Shown here piece by piece: positions 36,901-48,080 of a stretch of DNA of 64,000 bases (positions are counted from its first letter, which is position 1; each line of letters begins with the position of its first letter). The notes beneath the pieces are model-generated. The model did not search any database. It was not told where the DNA came from and saw only the letters and a list, made by a program, of their open reading frames with translations. This DNA comes from Leptoclinus maculatus (Eukaryota; Chordata; Actinopteri; Perciformes; Stichaeidae): NCBI GenBank assembly GCA_032191485.1, contig JAVDOI010000012.1:20389485-20453484 (forward strand). Reading direction: 5' to 3'. Position numbers and translations under genes: made by a program.

Positions 36901-37854
36901 TTCATCATATCTTCACTGTTTTTGTTTTTATGTAAGACTATAGCCCAACGTTCTTTGCTTTCAGTGTTCTTGAAGTTCTTTAATTAATAAATGCAAAGTT
37001 ATATTTGTCTCCTCCCCTTTTCTTTGTTGATCCGAAAAATTATCCGAACCGTGACTCAAGAACCGTGATCCGAACCGAACCGTGAGGTTTGTGATCCGTT
37101 GCACCCCTACTTCTAATGCTAAATTACCACAACTTAATATTAACTGCAGGCACGCAACCGCCCAAGCACCTTGGATAAAAAGGTTGAAATACAACATGTG
37201 AACGCCCCTTGTTTCATGACGCTGTGTTTGTACAGAACATGGTTAAGACTAGCTTAGCATAAAGACTGGCATCCTGCTAATCTACTCCAACCCTGTCCTG
37301 ACTCCAACTCAAGTAACCTTATTTCACAAAATGTTCAATTACTCCTTTAAGCATAACAATTCTAATCGGAAGTATTCCTGTCCTTATTTGTGGTAGCTAT
37401 TGGTATTATACTCTTTGCCATGATGTTAGCACTGTTTCATTACACCAGAGGAGAGGACCTCGATGCCACATTAGTGAGCTATGTTGAGCCTCGAGCTAGA
37501 GTTTCTAACGCCACTCCTTTAACCTGCTGGATCGCGATGGTAACTTGTATCCACACTGGGTTATAAGAGAGCCACCTTTGTGACATTGAAAACTCACTTT
37601 AAACTCAACATTTACCATTAATCTTACGTGGTGGTAACGGTACCACCCCCTCTCCCGGAAAACACTACTAAAACTAACCGTAAAGGGGACTGTGGATGTC
37701 GCGAAAGTTCTACCAGTCCACGGTTTTTGTAATTTGCTTTAATGAACGTTACGTGCCCTTCGTTGTAAACGGGATGACATCAAACGCATTCAACTTTGGT
37801 ATACATCCAACGTTACCTGTAAACCGGACCTCTTTCCATCATTGCGGGATACAT
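27935..37854 (-). CDS. lrif1: Ligand-dependent nuclear receptor-interacting factor 1 (LRIF1), 1075 aa
   Basis: Exons 37854-37817, 33223-30958 and 28858-27935 join in phase. An in-frame TGA lies 15 codons upstream of the start. The N-terminal GVFYQAIPAVGADGRN matches the vertebrate LRIF1 start (CMYQVVQTIGSDGKN). Further matches are VTVKSPALPRGQGLQIP, VVYMSPIT and VMCNGKLFFSAKK. Exon 3 carries FGITADVKICLQRI (human FGLTKDLRVCLTRI), a basic NLS near residue 950 (GRKRKRP) and the C-terminal coiled coil near residues 1040-1068 (LKELLQEKEAALELM). VIDLCDDD near residue 613 looks like a SUMO-interacting motif. In mammals LRIF1 binds HP1 and, through its C-terminal coil, SMCHD1 on silenced chromatin. 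The protein is about 300 aa longer than the human one, mostly because a ~180-210-aa block is tandemly duplicated (residues ~132-345 and ~375-555). Intron 1 is 4.6 kb and full of transposons. A minus-strand AATAAA at 27332-27327 could end the transcript. Confidence 0.93.
28975..29580 (+). mobile_element. LINE 3' fragment (L2/CR1-like) in lrif1 intron 2
   Basis: 29130-29360 translates on plus to a reverse-transcriptase C-terminal tail (TPARPLRSAASGRLVAP, then FSVLAPQWWNELPTDVR), typical of fish LINEs. It is followed by a 3' tail with TTATTGTAAGTCGCTAAAT, the shared L2/V-SINE end. At 28985-29040, GTACAGATTGTAAAGCC...GATATTGGGCTATA is another LINE tail motif, also seen at 55470-55500. It is a 5'-truncated dead copy. 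Confidence 0.8.
30203..30813. mobile_element. MITE in lrif1 intron 2
   Basis: Terminal inverted repeats are CAGTAGCCGTGTTTCCACT at the left and the complement of CAGTAGCCATGTTTCCATTC at the right. It is 611 bp with no coding capacity, and no clean 8-bp duplication was found at the edges. Confidence 0.7.
31600..32866 (-). repeat. Tandem duplication inside lrif1 exon 2
   Basis: Two coding blocks, ~32866-32230 and ~32140-31600, run in the same order: VTVxSPAxPRGQ, ELPxGIKKxTFTPSANSSP, SPITxVNRGVTPQ, LIPNVPQRPNSPIKWSIEEED, then PTLDPIDSSVTSxILRV. The first block carries an extra copy of the last segment. Offset between blocks is about 728 bp. Confidence 0.93.
33534..34215. mobile_element. Degenerate MITE, same family as 35686-36380 (lrif1 intron 1)
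   Basis: It starts CCCAATCCCAATGTCCCCCC and proceeds through the same landmarks as the nested copy (GGTAAGTGGTTGAGTGCGAG, GATTTGTGGGTAATTC, TTGATGATTTGACAGTG, CACGCCTTGAAGTCAGTGAG). The right terminus is eroded. Confidence 0.75.
34305..34731 (+). repeat. Dispersed repeat, fullest copy (lrif1 intron 1)
   Basis: It runs from TAAGAAGTGGACGTAGTCA through GACGTCACCCATTGG to GGAGGTTGCCG. 34433-34731 is nearly identical to 15681-15990, and the left part is matched in reverse at 22195-22310 and 51725-51840. Confidence 0.85.
35399..35685 (+). repeat. 41-bp minisatellite, 7 copies (left block)
   Basis: Unit start GGTGCTGTAGACACGCCCCC, ending CACACAGACA. Seven nearly identical copies lie inside the hAT element and are interrupted at the right by a MITE. 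Confidence 0.95.
35686..36380. mobile_element. MITE nested in the minisatellite
   Basis: Inverted ends GGCCAAATCCCAATGTCCCC and GGGGACATTGGGATTTGGCC split the 41-bp array. The flanking AGG may be a 3-bp duplication. A diverged sister copy is at 33534-34215. Confidence 0.88.
36381..36544 (+). repeat. 41-bp minisatellite, 4 copies (right block)
   Basis: Continuation of the array after the nested MITE. The first two units carry GACATGACCC in place of GACACGCCCC. Confidence 0.93.
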
Positions 37855-38200
37855 GACTCTTGAAACTTCCCTTGTAGTTTTCGTGTCGTCAGTCAGTCAG
37901 CGTAACTAAAACATCCGGTTTGGCTAATTCATGAATCTCGAGGCAGACAGAATATGCTAACGTTAACGTTGGTCAGATGTGTTTACACCAAAGCCCAGAA
38001 GAGCAAAAGGCACGCTAACGCTACTTATTCACGTCGTTATATCCCTCCCTAAAATATATATATATAAATATATATATATACGCCATGGTAAATCAGACTA
38101 AATAAACCACCGATTTAATCGCATGTATCATCAAACAGTTCACTTCTCGCTTTCCGTTTTTTCCGCTTCCGTTACATCAGGCTTCCGGTTTGTTACATGG
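37855..38200 (-). promoter_or_regulatory. Probable lrif1 promoter / 5' UTR region
   Basis: This is the region upstream of the lrif1 ATG, with CpGs and ETS-like CCGGAA/TTCCGG sites near 37913 and 38180-38190, interrupted by a short (TA)n at 38050-38085. TSS not determined. Confidence 0.4.
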
Positions 38201-38449
38201 GTCGTATTCAATGCAGCAATTTGTTTTGCTGTGATGTTAACTCGCCAAACTGTGTTCTTTTTTTCTTTCACCACAACAATCGGTTTAGGCTGAATATAGT
38301 TCTCTTTGGTTTTTGCCAATGTGCAATTCTATTTATTGACGCCATACAAAAATGCTTACCAACGTGTTTACCAACCAAACCCTGGTAGCTTTTGAACCCT
38401 CCCTTCTACTACCGTCCCCTCATGTTCAGGTCCCACTCTAGTGATGGAA

Positions 38450-38486
<37 letters not shown>

Positions 38487-38696
38487 TATATAAATATAAA
38501 TACATATATATATATATATAAATACATATATATATAAATATATACATATACATATAAATACATATACATATAAATACATATACATATATATAAATACATA
38601 AATACATATATATATACATATATATATATATATAAATACATATATATATATAAATACATATATATAAATACATATACATATATATATATAAATACA

Positions 38697-38728
<32 letters not shown>

Positions 38729-39026
38729 AACACATATATATATAAATACATATATATATATAAATACATATATATATATATATATAAATACATATATATA
38801 TAAATACATATATATATATATAAATACATATATATATATAAATACATATATATATATATATATATAAATACATATATATATATAAATACATATATATATA
38901 AATACATATATATATAAATACATATATATAAATACATATATATAAATACATATATATATATATATAAATACATATATATAAACACATATATATATATATA
39001 AATACATATATATATATATATATATA
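38450..39026. repeat. AT-rich (TA)n / ATAAATACATA tandem array
   Basis: About 575 bp of (TA)n interspersed with AAATACATA. All three minus-strand frames stay open and read as Ile/Tyr/Met/Leu repeats; this is not a protein. It lies between the lrif1 promoter and the renbp 3' end. Confidence 0.95.
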
Positions 39027-40204
39027 GTAATCACACAACTCTATACAGTACATATTTCAATTTAAATTGGATTTAATATTATATTAAACAAAAGAACGCT
39101 AGACATACCACTTAGGAAAGGAAATAACAGCAACAACCTGTAGATGTGTTAAGTGTTTCGGTTCACATTCATCACTCTCATCAGCCTCTTTTCCAGCAGC
39201 AGCTGTTTCCAGGGGGAAAGCTCTGGTAAAGCCACTGTACACTACCCGCTCCAAAGCAAACAGGACAGACACAGGTAGAGACTAGCTGGTGGACACAGTG
39301 GCGCGTTTAGCAGCTAAAGAGACTTCTTTCTCAGGAGCTGGACATGAACATGACCCCCCAAAAACGTTGCTTCATGCTGGATGTGTAAAGAGGCAACAGT
39401 TAGCTGGCAAGTTGGTCACATCTACTTTACAAAGTGATGAAAAATACAAAAAAAAAATGACTGACTCGTTAACTGATTGTGTACTGTGTACTATATTTGG
39501 TGGAACATAGCGTCTTTACAGTCTAATTCTGGAATGCTACCTTCACAAAATGTCCATCAATCAACCGTCATATCTGAAACTCCAACATCATTAACTGTCT
39601 AATTACAAAATAATTAAATAAAATTGATTTGCATTAACCATATTTATTATGTCACATTATGAATTATCTCAATTTAGAATGCATTTATTGGCCTGGGAAC
39701 AGATTAGAAGCATGTGATCAGCACTAAACTACTGTAGCTTACATCTTTCTCTAACATACATTATGGTTCACCCGTTTGTTAGAATAGCATGCTTGTAGCA
39801 CAGTTGCTACATTAGCTGTATGAACTGGAATGAATAGGATGTAAAGATAAATGCCTCTTAAAAAGGTCTTGAAAGCTGGCTCAGAACTTCAGTGTGCATG
39901 TAGAAGGCACATGTTCCTATAAAACATTTCTTTTGGTGTTGATGTTTTAGTATGTATGATGAGGGAGGACTCAGCTCACAAAATTCATTACGAGAAGAAC
40001 GTTAAAACAACAAACTCAATGGTGGGAGATCTTCTCAGTCGCTTAAAAACAAGACGTCAGACGGGTGTAATCCGACCAAGAAATGTATCCCACATTATTT
40101 GAAAAGGAGTGCAATTATCTTTATAAAACTGATTATTGTAGTTTGATTTAGTGAACAGACAAATCAGATTCAATCCCGTCATTACAACATTGACGTCAGA
40201 ACGC

Positions 40205-43200
40205 TCAGTCCTTGTTTGCCAGAAGATCATCCAGCATTCGCTCGCACATGTACAGGCAGCGAGGCACATGGAAGAACCCTGAGGAAGAGGAGAGAAACAC
40301 GATTATCTTACTGAGCAGGTAGAGCGGGAAGCTGCCCCGGGGCCCCCCCGGGGGTCCCAGGCCCTCAGGGGATGCGACGGCTCCAAGTTCACCGTGTGGC
40401 AACTAGTTTGTCTGTTTGGTAATACTTATGCATTACAAAACCACAGTATAAACAGAGACGATGAAGGCCTTAAAGGGGAATTAAAGCATTTTTCCCCCCA
40501 TCAGTATGTGTTGCCAGGTGTACAGTATGAAGCCTTTAGTGTCTCCAGAGGTAGCTGTGTGAAGTTTGATAAATGTCACTTATGTTCTTACCTTTAAAGG
40601 GGCCTCCCTTAAAATCCAGGGCCACTTTCCCTTCTTGAGTCAAATAGCCAAACCACTCGCCGCTCTTAGGATCAGGAAACTGCACAGAATCAAGCACACG
40701 TACACTATTATAAGGCCTATGGTGCATGTATTCTATATATTCACAAAACATTCGACAAGCTTCAAACGGTTTCATCTCTGTGGAGTCATCCACATAAAGC
40801 ACATGTGATTTTCAATGTTACGTAATTTGCATCGAATTTATTTGGCTGATGCTTTCATCCAAAGAGGCTTACAATAAGTGCATTAAACCATGTGGATACA
40901 ACCCAAACATGACACAACTTCAAATCTGCTGAAGGGCTTTCATGTGCTACATTTATAATTCATGGTTAAAATGGTAATTGGTAATAATTGGTAAAAGTCA
41001 ATGAGCTGGTTTGCACAACTGTGGATGGTTAAAGGAATATTTCAAAAATCTTCTTTCTGAGAAAGATGTTTAGATGGATGTCAAATCTCATGTCTGTGTG
41101 TTAAAACCTGTTAAAAACTGACCTATTTTTTAGGCCTCTGCTCAAAAATTGCATACCCATACTAAAAAGGGTATATCTCTGCAACCACAAGGTATATTTG
41201 AATAATGTTGGTGTTATAATAAAGGGAACACTTGTGAGATTTGTTCAGATGTGAAATATCAGAATATATGTTACTGGTTAAGAGTAAATGAAGATGGGAC
41301 ACAGCACAAATTGAAAAGTTTCAGGTTCGCCTAAAAACAAAAAGCACTTACAGGATTATTATTTCTTTGGAATGATGCAGCTGTAGGTCTAAACCTCTCC
41401 CAAATCATAGCACAATATGTGAACAGTCTCTCTGCAAAGTTTGACTTTGATAAAGTGAAGCAGAACAAAATTAGAGAGGTTTTAGTACAGAGGGTTCAGA
41501 CGAGGTCTCCAAAATGGTCATTTTGGCACCATGTGTGCCATTTGAATTTTCTCATGTACTAAACTATATATTTCACTTGTATATCACTAATGGCATTCAA
41601 TACATCCAAATACAGCAGTTTGGGCTTTATTTTGAAAGCCAGAATCCTCTCTGAGTCTCTCTGCGTACTGGAGTTTTTCTCCATGTCAGCCTCCTGTGAG
41701 TACGCAGGGCTCTATCTCAGCAACCCATTGGTCGATTTCAGTGATTGACACCTCATTTGAAGCGTTAGAGCTTATAGAATTTAGCTATACCGACCAAAAT
41801 GAGATTGACAGCACTGTTAGCCAATCAGAATCAGCAGGGCGCCGTCCTGTGAGACATGCTGGTTGTGACGCAAGGCAATTCTCAGACTTCCTGCATGGAC
41901 TCACAGCAACGTAGAAACGCCCGGAATGATTTTAGTGTAACACAGGACGTAGGTCTAACGTATTTCAGTGTGGAATTACCAGGAAAATAAACATATCACG
42001 GAAAAGCAAAACAGCAAAGGTAAGAGAAATTTTACAACTATTGTTTGATGAAGCGATTTCTGTTGTTGGTGTTCTTTGGCTCATATCTCGCTGATGCTTT
42101 GTTGTAGTTGGATTTGTCTGCTTTCTTTTGAGATATTGTGTGTGCGTATTGCATAAAATACCACAGCGGTAGAGCCAGAAATGTGGCGAGTGGGTTGACT
42201 AGGTGCCGCTATATGGATTTTGATATTTGGTAATTAATTTAGTTGTTGTTTGAGTTGTGTTTGGAGCATGTGAAAACGGCTTACATATTCTTGTAGCCCA
42301 GGTTCTGCTGTTTAATCTGATGTGCAACATCATTATATTCGTTTGTGATAAGTGTATTCTTTCCGACGGTATATGCTAAACTATCTCCACAGCCCCCCAA
42401 AAAGGGGGCGCTCGGGCTTAAGTGGAACAGTTGTAAGGATGTGGTTAGCCTAGCTTAGCATGAAGAGCAGAACAGCTAGCCTGGCTATAATCTGGTCACA
42501 AAACAGATATTTTTAGTTTTAGGAGGGGGTTATTTGCTGGAAGTACTTCAGCCGCCCAGCTCTTTTGTGCAGTGTCTCAGCTAAAACCTGAAAAACTCAT
42601 TTTGGTCTTTTGCATCGCAGGAACGCAATGACTTAAGGTGTAGCCATCGTCACAGAGTCTGCTTTTCTCTTCTTGGCCGATGTTGGGCAATAACGCGCAA
42701 TAACACGTAATAACGCGCAATAACGCGCAATAACGCGCAGCACAGAGAGGCAGCCCGGAGCTAACCAGTGGGGCTACGCTCACATGCACTAACATGCACC
42801 AACATGTCAACAAAGCACAGAGAAGCTCTGATAACAACACAAACATTACTCCTCTATATCTTTACAAAGATAATAGTTGTTGGATGCTATATTAATGCGC
42901 TGAATGTCAAACTGAGCACTTTTAAACCCAGTTACACTTTACATTTTGTTTTTAGTGCCAGGTGGGTGTAAGTTACGATGACGTGAACGCGTGGGGAGCC
43001 AGTAAACATCTTCACATCGCGTCGAACTCGAGTGAACCTTCGGGCGAGTATTGCCTCGGCAGTAGGTGGCCACTTGCTTGCATTCGCTGATGTGTCATCA
43101 TTTTGTCTCAGTCAAAGATGCAGCGAACATTGCCTTCTTTGTCAACTTTGTGCGAGCAACAAATTGCTTTCAACCGCAAATAAAATACAACATCCAATTT

Positions 43201-46200
43201 GTCGTCTGATGTGGCAGCTCAGCCATGAGTAATACCAGTTAATAAGGAAAGTCAAGTAATATTATTGGTTTTAAAAGAAATAAGTAAAAACTTATTACAC
43301 TTCCTGAGTAACTGGCCCAACACTGCTCTCAGCAGGGAAGAAAAGCAACAGCTGTTATGCAACACGTCAATTAATAATGCAGGACATACGTTTTTAGATG
43401 AGAAGTGCAAGGAAGTTTGTTTCAGTTTTAGTGGTGTATACGTACAGTGGCTTCACCATTTCAATGACATATATATATTGTGAAAAACACTAGAAATGCA
43501 CAGCAGATCTGAGAACTAACACCACATGGGTGTTTAAAAAGTTAGATTAAGGAAAGCTCATAGTGGGGGGGTTATTTAGTTGCCAGTGTGGAGAAGAATC
43601 TCATTGATGCTGCACACAGCGCCTGCATGTTGTTCATCAAGAAAACAGCGCGTAGCTTTCTCTAAAACCATAAACAGTTTCCAGTCTTTATGCTAAGCTA
43701 ACCGCGTCCTGACTCCAGGTCTGCACCTAAAGTAGCACATGTGCATGAGACTGAAAAGTAAGAGAAAAATGCTATATTTTGACATAAGTAATGAAACGCT
43801 ACAGCGCCAACAACTCACATGGTTCAAGGTGTATTCGTAAACTTCAGAGAATCTCTCCAGCAGCTCGGGCCTCTTGGTCTGACTGTAGGCCATCAGGAAG
43901 GCGATGAGAGCCTCACAGTGGGGCCACCACAGCTTCATATTCCACTCCAACTGGTCAAACATACAAGCAGCAGCACACAGCCTCATTTCATGCTTTTTCA
44001 TAAAACTCAGTGATCAGACAAATGCAAACAATATCTTCTATCACAAGCTGCAACTGTCAACTGTCTAAAGCGAAACACCATCACGTGTATGGGTGATTGG
44101 TTCACCTGTGTGGGGCAGTGACCATCCACATCCAGGAAGTAGAAGAGGCCGCCGTGCTCTTTGTCCCAGCCGTCCTGATAAGGCAGCTCCACAAACTTGT
44201 TGATGGCGGTCCTCCGGAGCTCCTCGTCCTCCTGCTCTGCACTGACCTGAAGCAGGAACCAGCCCGCTTCCAGGGCATGGCCTGAGTCAGCACGGGGCGA
44301 CATGTGGGGGAAGACCAAAGACACGTTGGAAAATGTTGAGGTCGGCAACAAAGGACAGGATAAGAACCCAACCCGAGCTCCCCCCATGCAACTCACTGTG
44401 CTCGCCATCATCTGGCTGACTGGTCACTGTTTACCTGGGTTCTGCAGTCGGCCCTGGCAACCTGGCAGCTCTGCTCCCTCCAGTGACACACTCTCTAGAA
44501 TAGCGGTGCCGTCTCTCTGTACCAAGTTACAAGAGAAGCATATTAAACGCAGGGTTGGTAATCTTGAGCAGCAAGAGTATGCTAGATTTTAAGTGATTTA
44601 ACCATAAACCCAGCTCAGTGTTGCCAACTCTTTAAAATATAAGGTGGCAACCATATAGAAGCTGATGCCTACTTGTAGAAGTTAGCGTTGAACTGCCCTA
44701 AATCTCACCACTTCATGGGGTCATTTCAATCACGAAGCATACCTGGATGTGTTGTAGAATCTGCTGAACACACCAGCTGACCAGCTCTCTGTACTTCTGA
44801 GCAACCTCCCGACCCCGGCCTTCCGTTAGCTGTTGCACCAGACACAGCAGCATCATGGGGACCGCCATGCTGTTGGTGGGAACGTCTCCGGGAAGCTGGG
44901 GCCGGCCCAGGCCCGACGAGTCCACCCGAACCCAGTAGATCAACTGCTCCATCATCTGCTCAGCCTCCAGCTGGTGACACACGACAGAGCAGAGGCTCAT
45001 CAGAGTGATGGTGTAACCGTGTGGGAATGTGAGGGCAGTTGTAGGAGGATCAAGCGTGTTCAGGCACATTCACCTTCCGTTTGACTAAACCTCTTGTACG
45101 TTGAGTCACTGATGCTGACTCTGTAATGCATCATTTTATTATTACAGCAAAGATTATTATATTGACGGTTCAATTGTGTTAAATATTTGTGGGGTCCAAC
45201 AGGCTCATAGTTTGTAGAGGAAACAAAATAATAAAAGACCACAAAGTACAAAACATTTGCATACATAGCGGTATGTTTTACTTCCCTCAATATCCAGAAT
45301 CATCAGAATTTTAAGTTTTTGTCAGCAGTTATGCACTATAGGGAACCTTCTGTTGTCCAACAATGTCAAAATAGATTTGGGACCATTTTTGGGGAACCAC
45401 GATCCAGAGTTGCAAAATAAAATAAAATAAAATAAATAGGGGAACTAGTTTTACCATAGCTTGATGAGTTTCAATGTCTGTTTCTGTTCATGCACAATCA
45501 GCAAAAAGTGGGCGTAGCGCAAATACAATACACGTGTTAACTATAGTCACAACACAGCGCTAGGGATCAACCGGCTGTGATTTGTGAACGACCCGCTCTA
45601 CCTCCTGAGACATTCATTTTTCAGAAACATTGTCATGGACCAGGAGAACCAACATATGTATTATATACAATCTAGTTTTGATTATTGCTTTGTACCTGCA
45701 TGTCCTTGTCACCAGTGACCCTGCTCAGTTCATCCATGGCCATGATGTAGAAACACTCACTGAATATGGTCCTCTGAATCTTGAGTGCTTTACCATCTCT
45801 CGTTAAGCAGAAGGCACACTTCCACTGGCCACTGCTGCTGCTGGAGACACGAGCAAACTTTCTCAGGAAAGCTCCCCCTAAGATGCAGAACAACATAACA
45901 TTAGCTTATGATTCTAATGAGCATGCATGTGACATAGGAAGGGGAGGCAAATCTGAATGGCTTGTTGAATCACATGTTTTCTGACATTGGCAGCCTGATT
46001 ATTTTCAATAATGATGTCTTATTTCACAGTTTGTGGGTTGGTAGGCACTCCAGACACCCAAACGTATGTGCACAAACATTGAAAAAGTCAGCTCTTCATG
46101 CTATGTCCCCTTTAAGAGCTGTAATGCTCGCACGTTTGTGCTGGAGAACAGTGGTCAGCTGGAATTGTGAAGGAAGATCAGTGTTTGCTGTTCTTTCACA

Positions 46201-47684
46201 AGCTGCTCCAGTGATTGATTTGAAAAACACATCAATGATCACAAACTGGGCCTAGAAAGGTTTGTTTCTTAGTTTCCATAAAGATGACATTTTTGCAGCT
46301 CCAAGGTTTCCTTCCAACAGTGACGACAGGTTACATGCCATAATGATGATTAGCAGAGAGTGCACAGCAAACACTATCATGAATCACTGGAGTCTACAAA
46401 AGCACAGTGCGCACCATCTGTTGCAAAGATTTAGCTGTGGATGTGTGAAACTCAGGTCACGTTAAACTAATGTTCATGTGTAAATGTCGACAACATGTGA
46501 ACAGCCTTAGGGTAATAACATACTGCAAAAAATGGAGATGGATAGGCTGTTCGGTCAGAGGGGCGGTGACGCAAGCGTTGCACCAGACCTATGTAGTGAA
46601 GAGGGAGCCGAGCCGGAAGGCAAAGCTCTCGATTGACCAGTCCTTCTACATTCCGACCCTCACCTATAACCACGAGCTTTGGGTAGTGACCGGAAGAACG
46701 AGATTACAGATACAAGAGGCCGAAATGAGCTTCTTTCATAGGGTGGCTGGGCTCAGCCTTAGAGATAGGATGGGCAGCTCAGACATCCGGCAGGAGCTCA
46801 GAGTAGAGCCGCTGCTCCTTTGCGTTGAAGGAAAGCCAGTCTAGAATGCCCTTCTGAGCCTGCTGGCCCCAGATAAGAGGGAAAAGATAATACATGGATG
46901 GTTCATCCTCTGGCGAACATGAGTGTGAAAAATACATGCAAACAACCAGCATTGCTGTAGGGATGGCAATGTTGGCATTTTTTGCTCCCTTTGCTCTCTT
47001 TGTTTTCTTTGATGCCCTCTTTCCCAGTTTTCAATTTCCAAAGACAGCCTGTTCAAATATCCCACATTATATGTTGTGTAGCTATGAATTATAATGAATT
47101 AATTAATAACAAAGATTCAACCAAAGAGAGAATAGAAAACTCTCTCTTGACACGTCAGTAGTGCTAACGCTAAGAGCTTTACATTCCAACACACACACAC
47201 ACACACAAACCGGCTTTTGCTGCTTCCAGGATTTCAGGCTTGCGGAAGCGTTCCATGGTTCGGTACAGGCGGCAATACATCCACACCTGAGAAAGAGACA
47301 AGCCAAAATATATTCACCTGACATCGGATGACCACATATCAGGCAGTGGATTACTTGTTCCGCACTGCCAGTATCATGAGAGAGACTCACCTGTCTACCC
47401 TGCAGCCAGACATACTTCAGCTCATCATAGACCTCCCCATCCCTCCCGATACAAGTGAAGAAGCCTCTGAAACACAGAGCAGGAAGTTTATCACAAGGAA
47501 ACACGAACTGCATGCACAGCACAAACAGCTGTATACAACTGCTCAGCATGCAAGTTATGAGTTGTAACTGTTTGGTACAGTACCCATGTGTCGTATCGTG
47601 AGAGTATTTGAGCCAGAAGGCCACTGCGTTGTCCAGTTCTTTACGAATCCGCTGTCGCCACTCCTCCAGCTTCACCACAGACAT
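40205..47684 (-). CDS. renbp: Renin-binding protein / N-acylglucosamine 2-epimerase, 10 coding exons, 404 aa
   Basis: Exons are 47684-47584, 47466-47391, 47286-47211, 45877-45696, 44970-44743, 44516-44435, 44281-44106, 43950-43819, 40679-40592 and 40278-40205. All phases agree. The product interconverts N-acetylglucosamine and N-acetylmannosamine in the cytosol (amino-sugar and sialic acid metabolism) and is the (alpha/alpha)6-barrel renin-binding protein of mammals. Matches to human RENBP run end to end: [87 protein letters not shown] and [11 protein letters not shown]. The conserved active-site Arg (LQGRQ, Arg58) and the two catalytic-site His residues (His250 in NPGH, His384 in FFHVPR) are present. 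The position of human Cys380, reported essential, is Phe382 here. Intron 8 is 3.1 kb. Intron 3 starts with a (GT)n run and holds a LINE fragment. Candidate polyadenylation signals lie at 39689-39684 and 39648-39643. Confidence 0.95.
40828..40895 (-). mobile_element. LINE/SINE 3' tail fragment (L2/V-SINE type), renbp intron 8
   Basis: TTTATTTGGCTGATGCTTTC and ATCCAAAGAGGCTTACAATA are the reverse of the conserved L2/V-SINE 3' end (the TTAGCAGACGCTTTTATCC-like core), followed by AGTGCATT. Confidence 0.65.
40900..43800. other. renbp intron 8 interior, no other gene seen
   Basis: No coding feature. A short tandem array of a 10-bp AATAACGCGC unit (about 5 copies) sits at 42687-42740. ORFs here have no recognisable domains. 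Confidence 0.5.
46545..46905 (+). mobile_element. LINE (Rex1-like) 3' fragment, renbp intron 3
   Basis: Plus-strand translation shows the typical fish LINE C-terminus: [40 protein letters not shown], then [20 protein letters not shown] and VEPLLL. The tail ends AGATAAGAGGGAAAAGATAA and ATGGATGG, as in these elements. Truncated and ended by a stop; a dead copy antisense to renbp. Confidence 0.85.
47190..47210 (-). repeat. (GT)n run at the renbp exon 3 donor
   Basis: Intron 3 begins GTTTGTGTGTGTGTGTGT, directly after exon base 47211. Confidence 0.9.
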
Positions 47685-47791
47685 GGTTCCCTTCAAACAT
47701 GAAAATCAGTTTGTAATAAAAACGTAGAATGTATAGCTCATACATTCCCTGTTTACTTTTGACTTAATCACAACAACACTTATCATCTTAC

Positions 47792-47950
47792 TAGTGGTGC
47801 AACGGATCATAAAACTCACGGTTTGGACCGTATCACGGATCAGAGCCACAGATCGGATCACAGATCACAAAAGAAAAATGGGAGCAAATAGAACTTTAGA
47901 TCCCTCTTCACGTTTTTTGTGATCTGGGATCCGGCTCTTGTATGGCTTTG
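47792..47950 (+). mobile_element. Left end of a TAGTGGTG-family hAT element
   Basis: It starts TAGTGGTGCAACGGATCA, followed by CACGG/ATCACGGATCAGAG motifs as in the 34928 element. No matching right end was found, so the element may be truncated, or its interior may have expanded into the adjacent minisatellite. It lies about 110 bp upstream of the renbp start codon, in the presumed 5' UTR intron. Confidence 0.7.
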
Positions 47951-48080
47951 ACAACGACATTTAAAGAAGTAAAGGGAGATTATGGTTGTATAAGAACATT
48001 GTTTATGTTATATTTATATTGGTGCTCGCTGGGTGGTGCTGATTCAGCACTGTGGTCTGAGTGAGTAAGGGACCAAAAGA

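Larger units (their letters stand above)
34928..37109. mobile_element. 2.2-kb non-autonomous hAT element (lrif1 intron 1)
   Basis: The left end is TAGTGGTGTAACGGATCA and the right end reads TGATCCGTTGCACCCCTA, an inverted pair. Target duplications CTTTTAAT (34920-34927) and CTTCTAAT (37110-37117) match at 7 of 8 bases. The subterminal regions are rich in GATCCGTGA/CGGATCA motifs. The interior has no transposase but hosts a 41-bp minisatellite and a nested MITE. Confidence 0.87.

Noticed and set aside
38368..39053. Three long overlapping minus-strand ORFs (about 200 aa each)
   Set aside because: All are Ile/Tyr/Met/Leu read-outs of the TA-rich microsatellite.
46470..46844. Plus-strand 124-aa ORF as a host gene
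   Set aside because: It is the C-terminal tail of a fish LINE reverse transcriptase, truncated.
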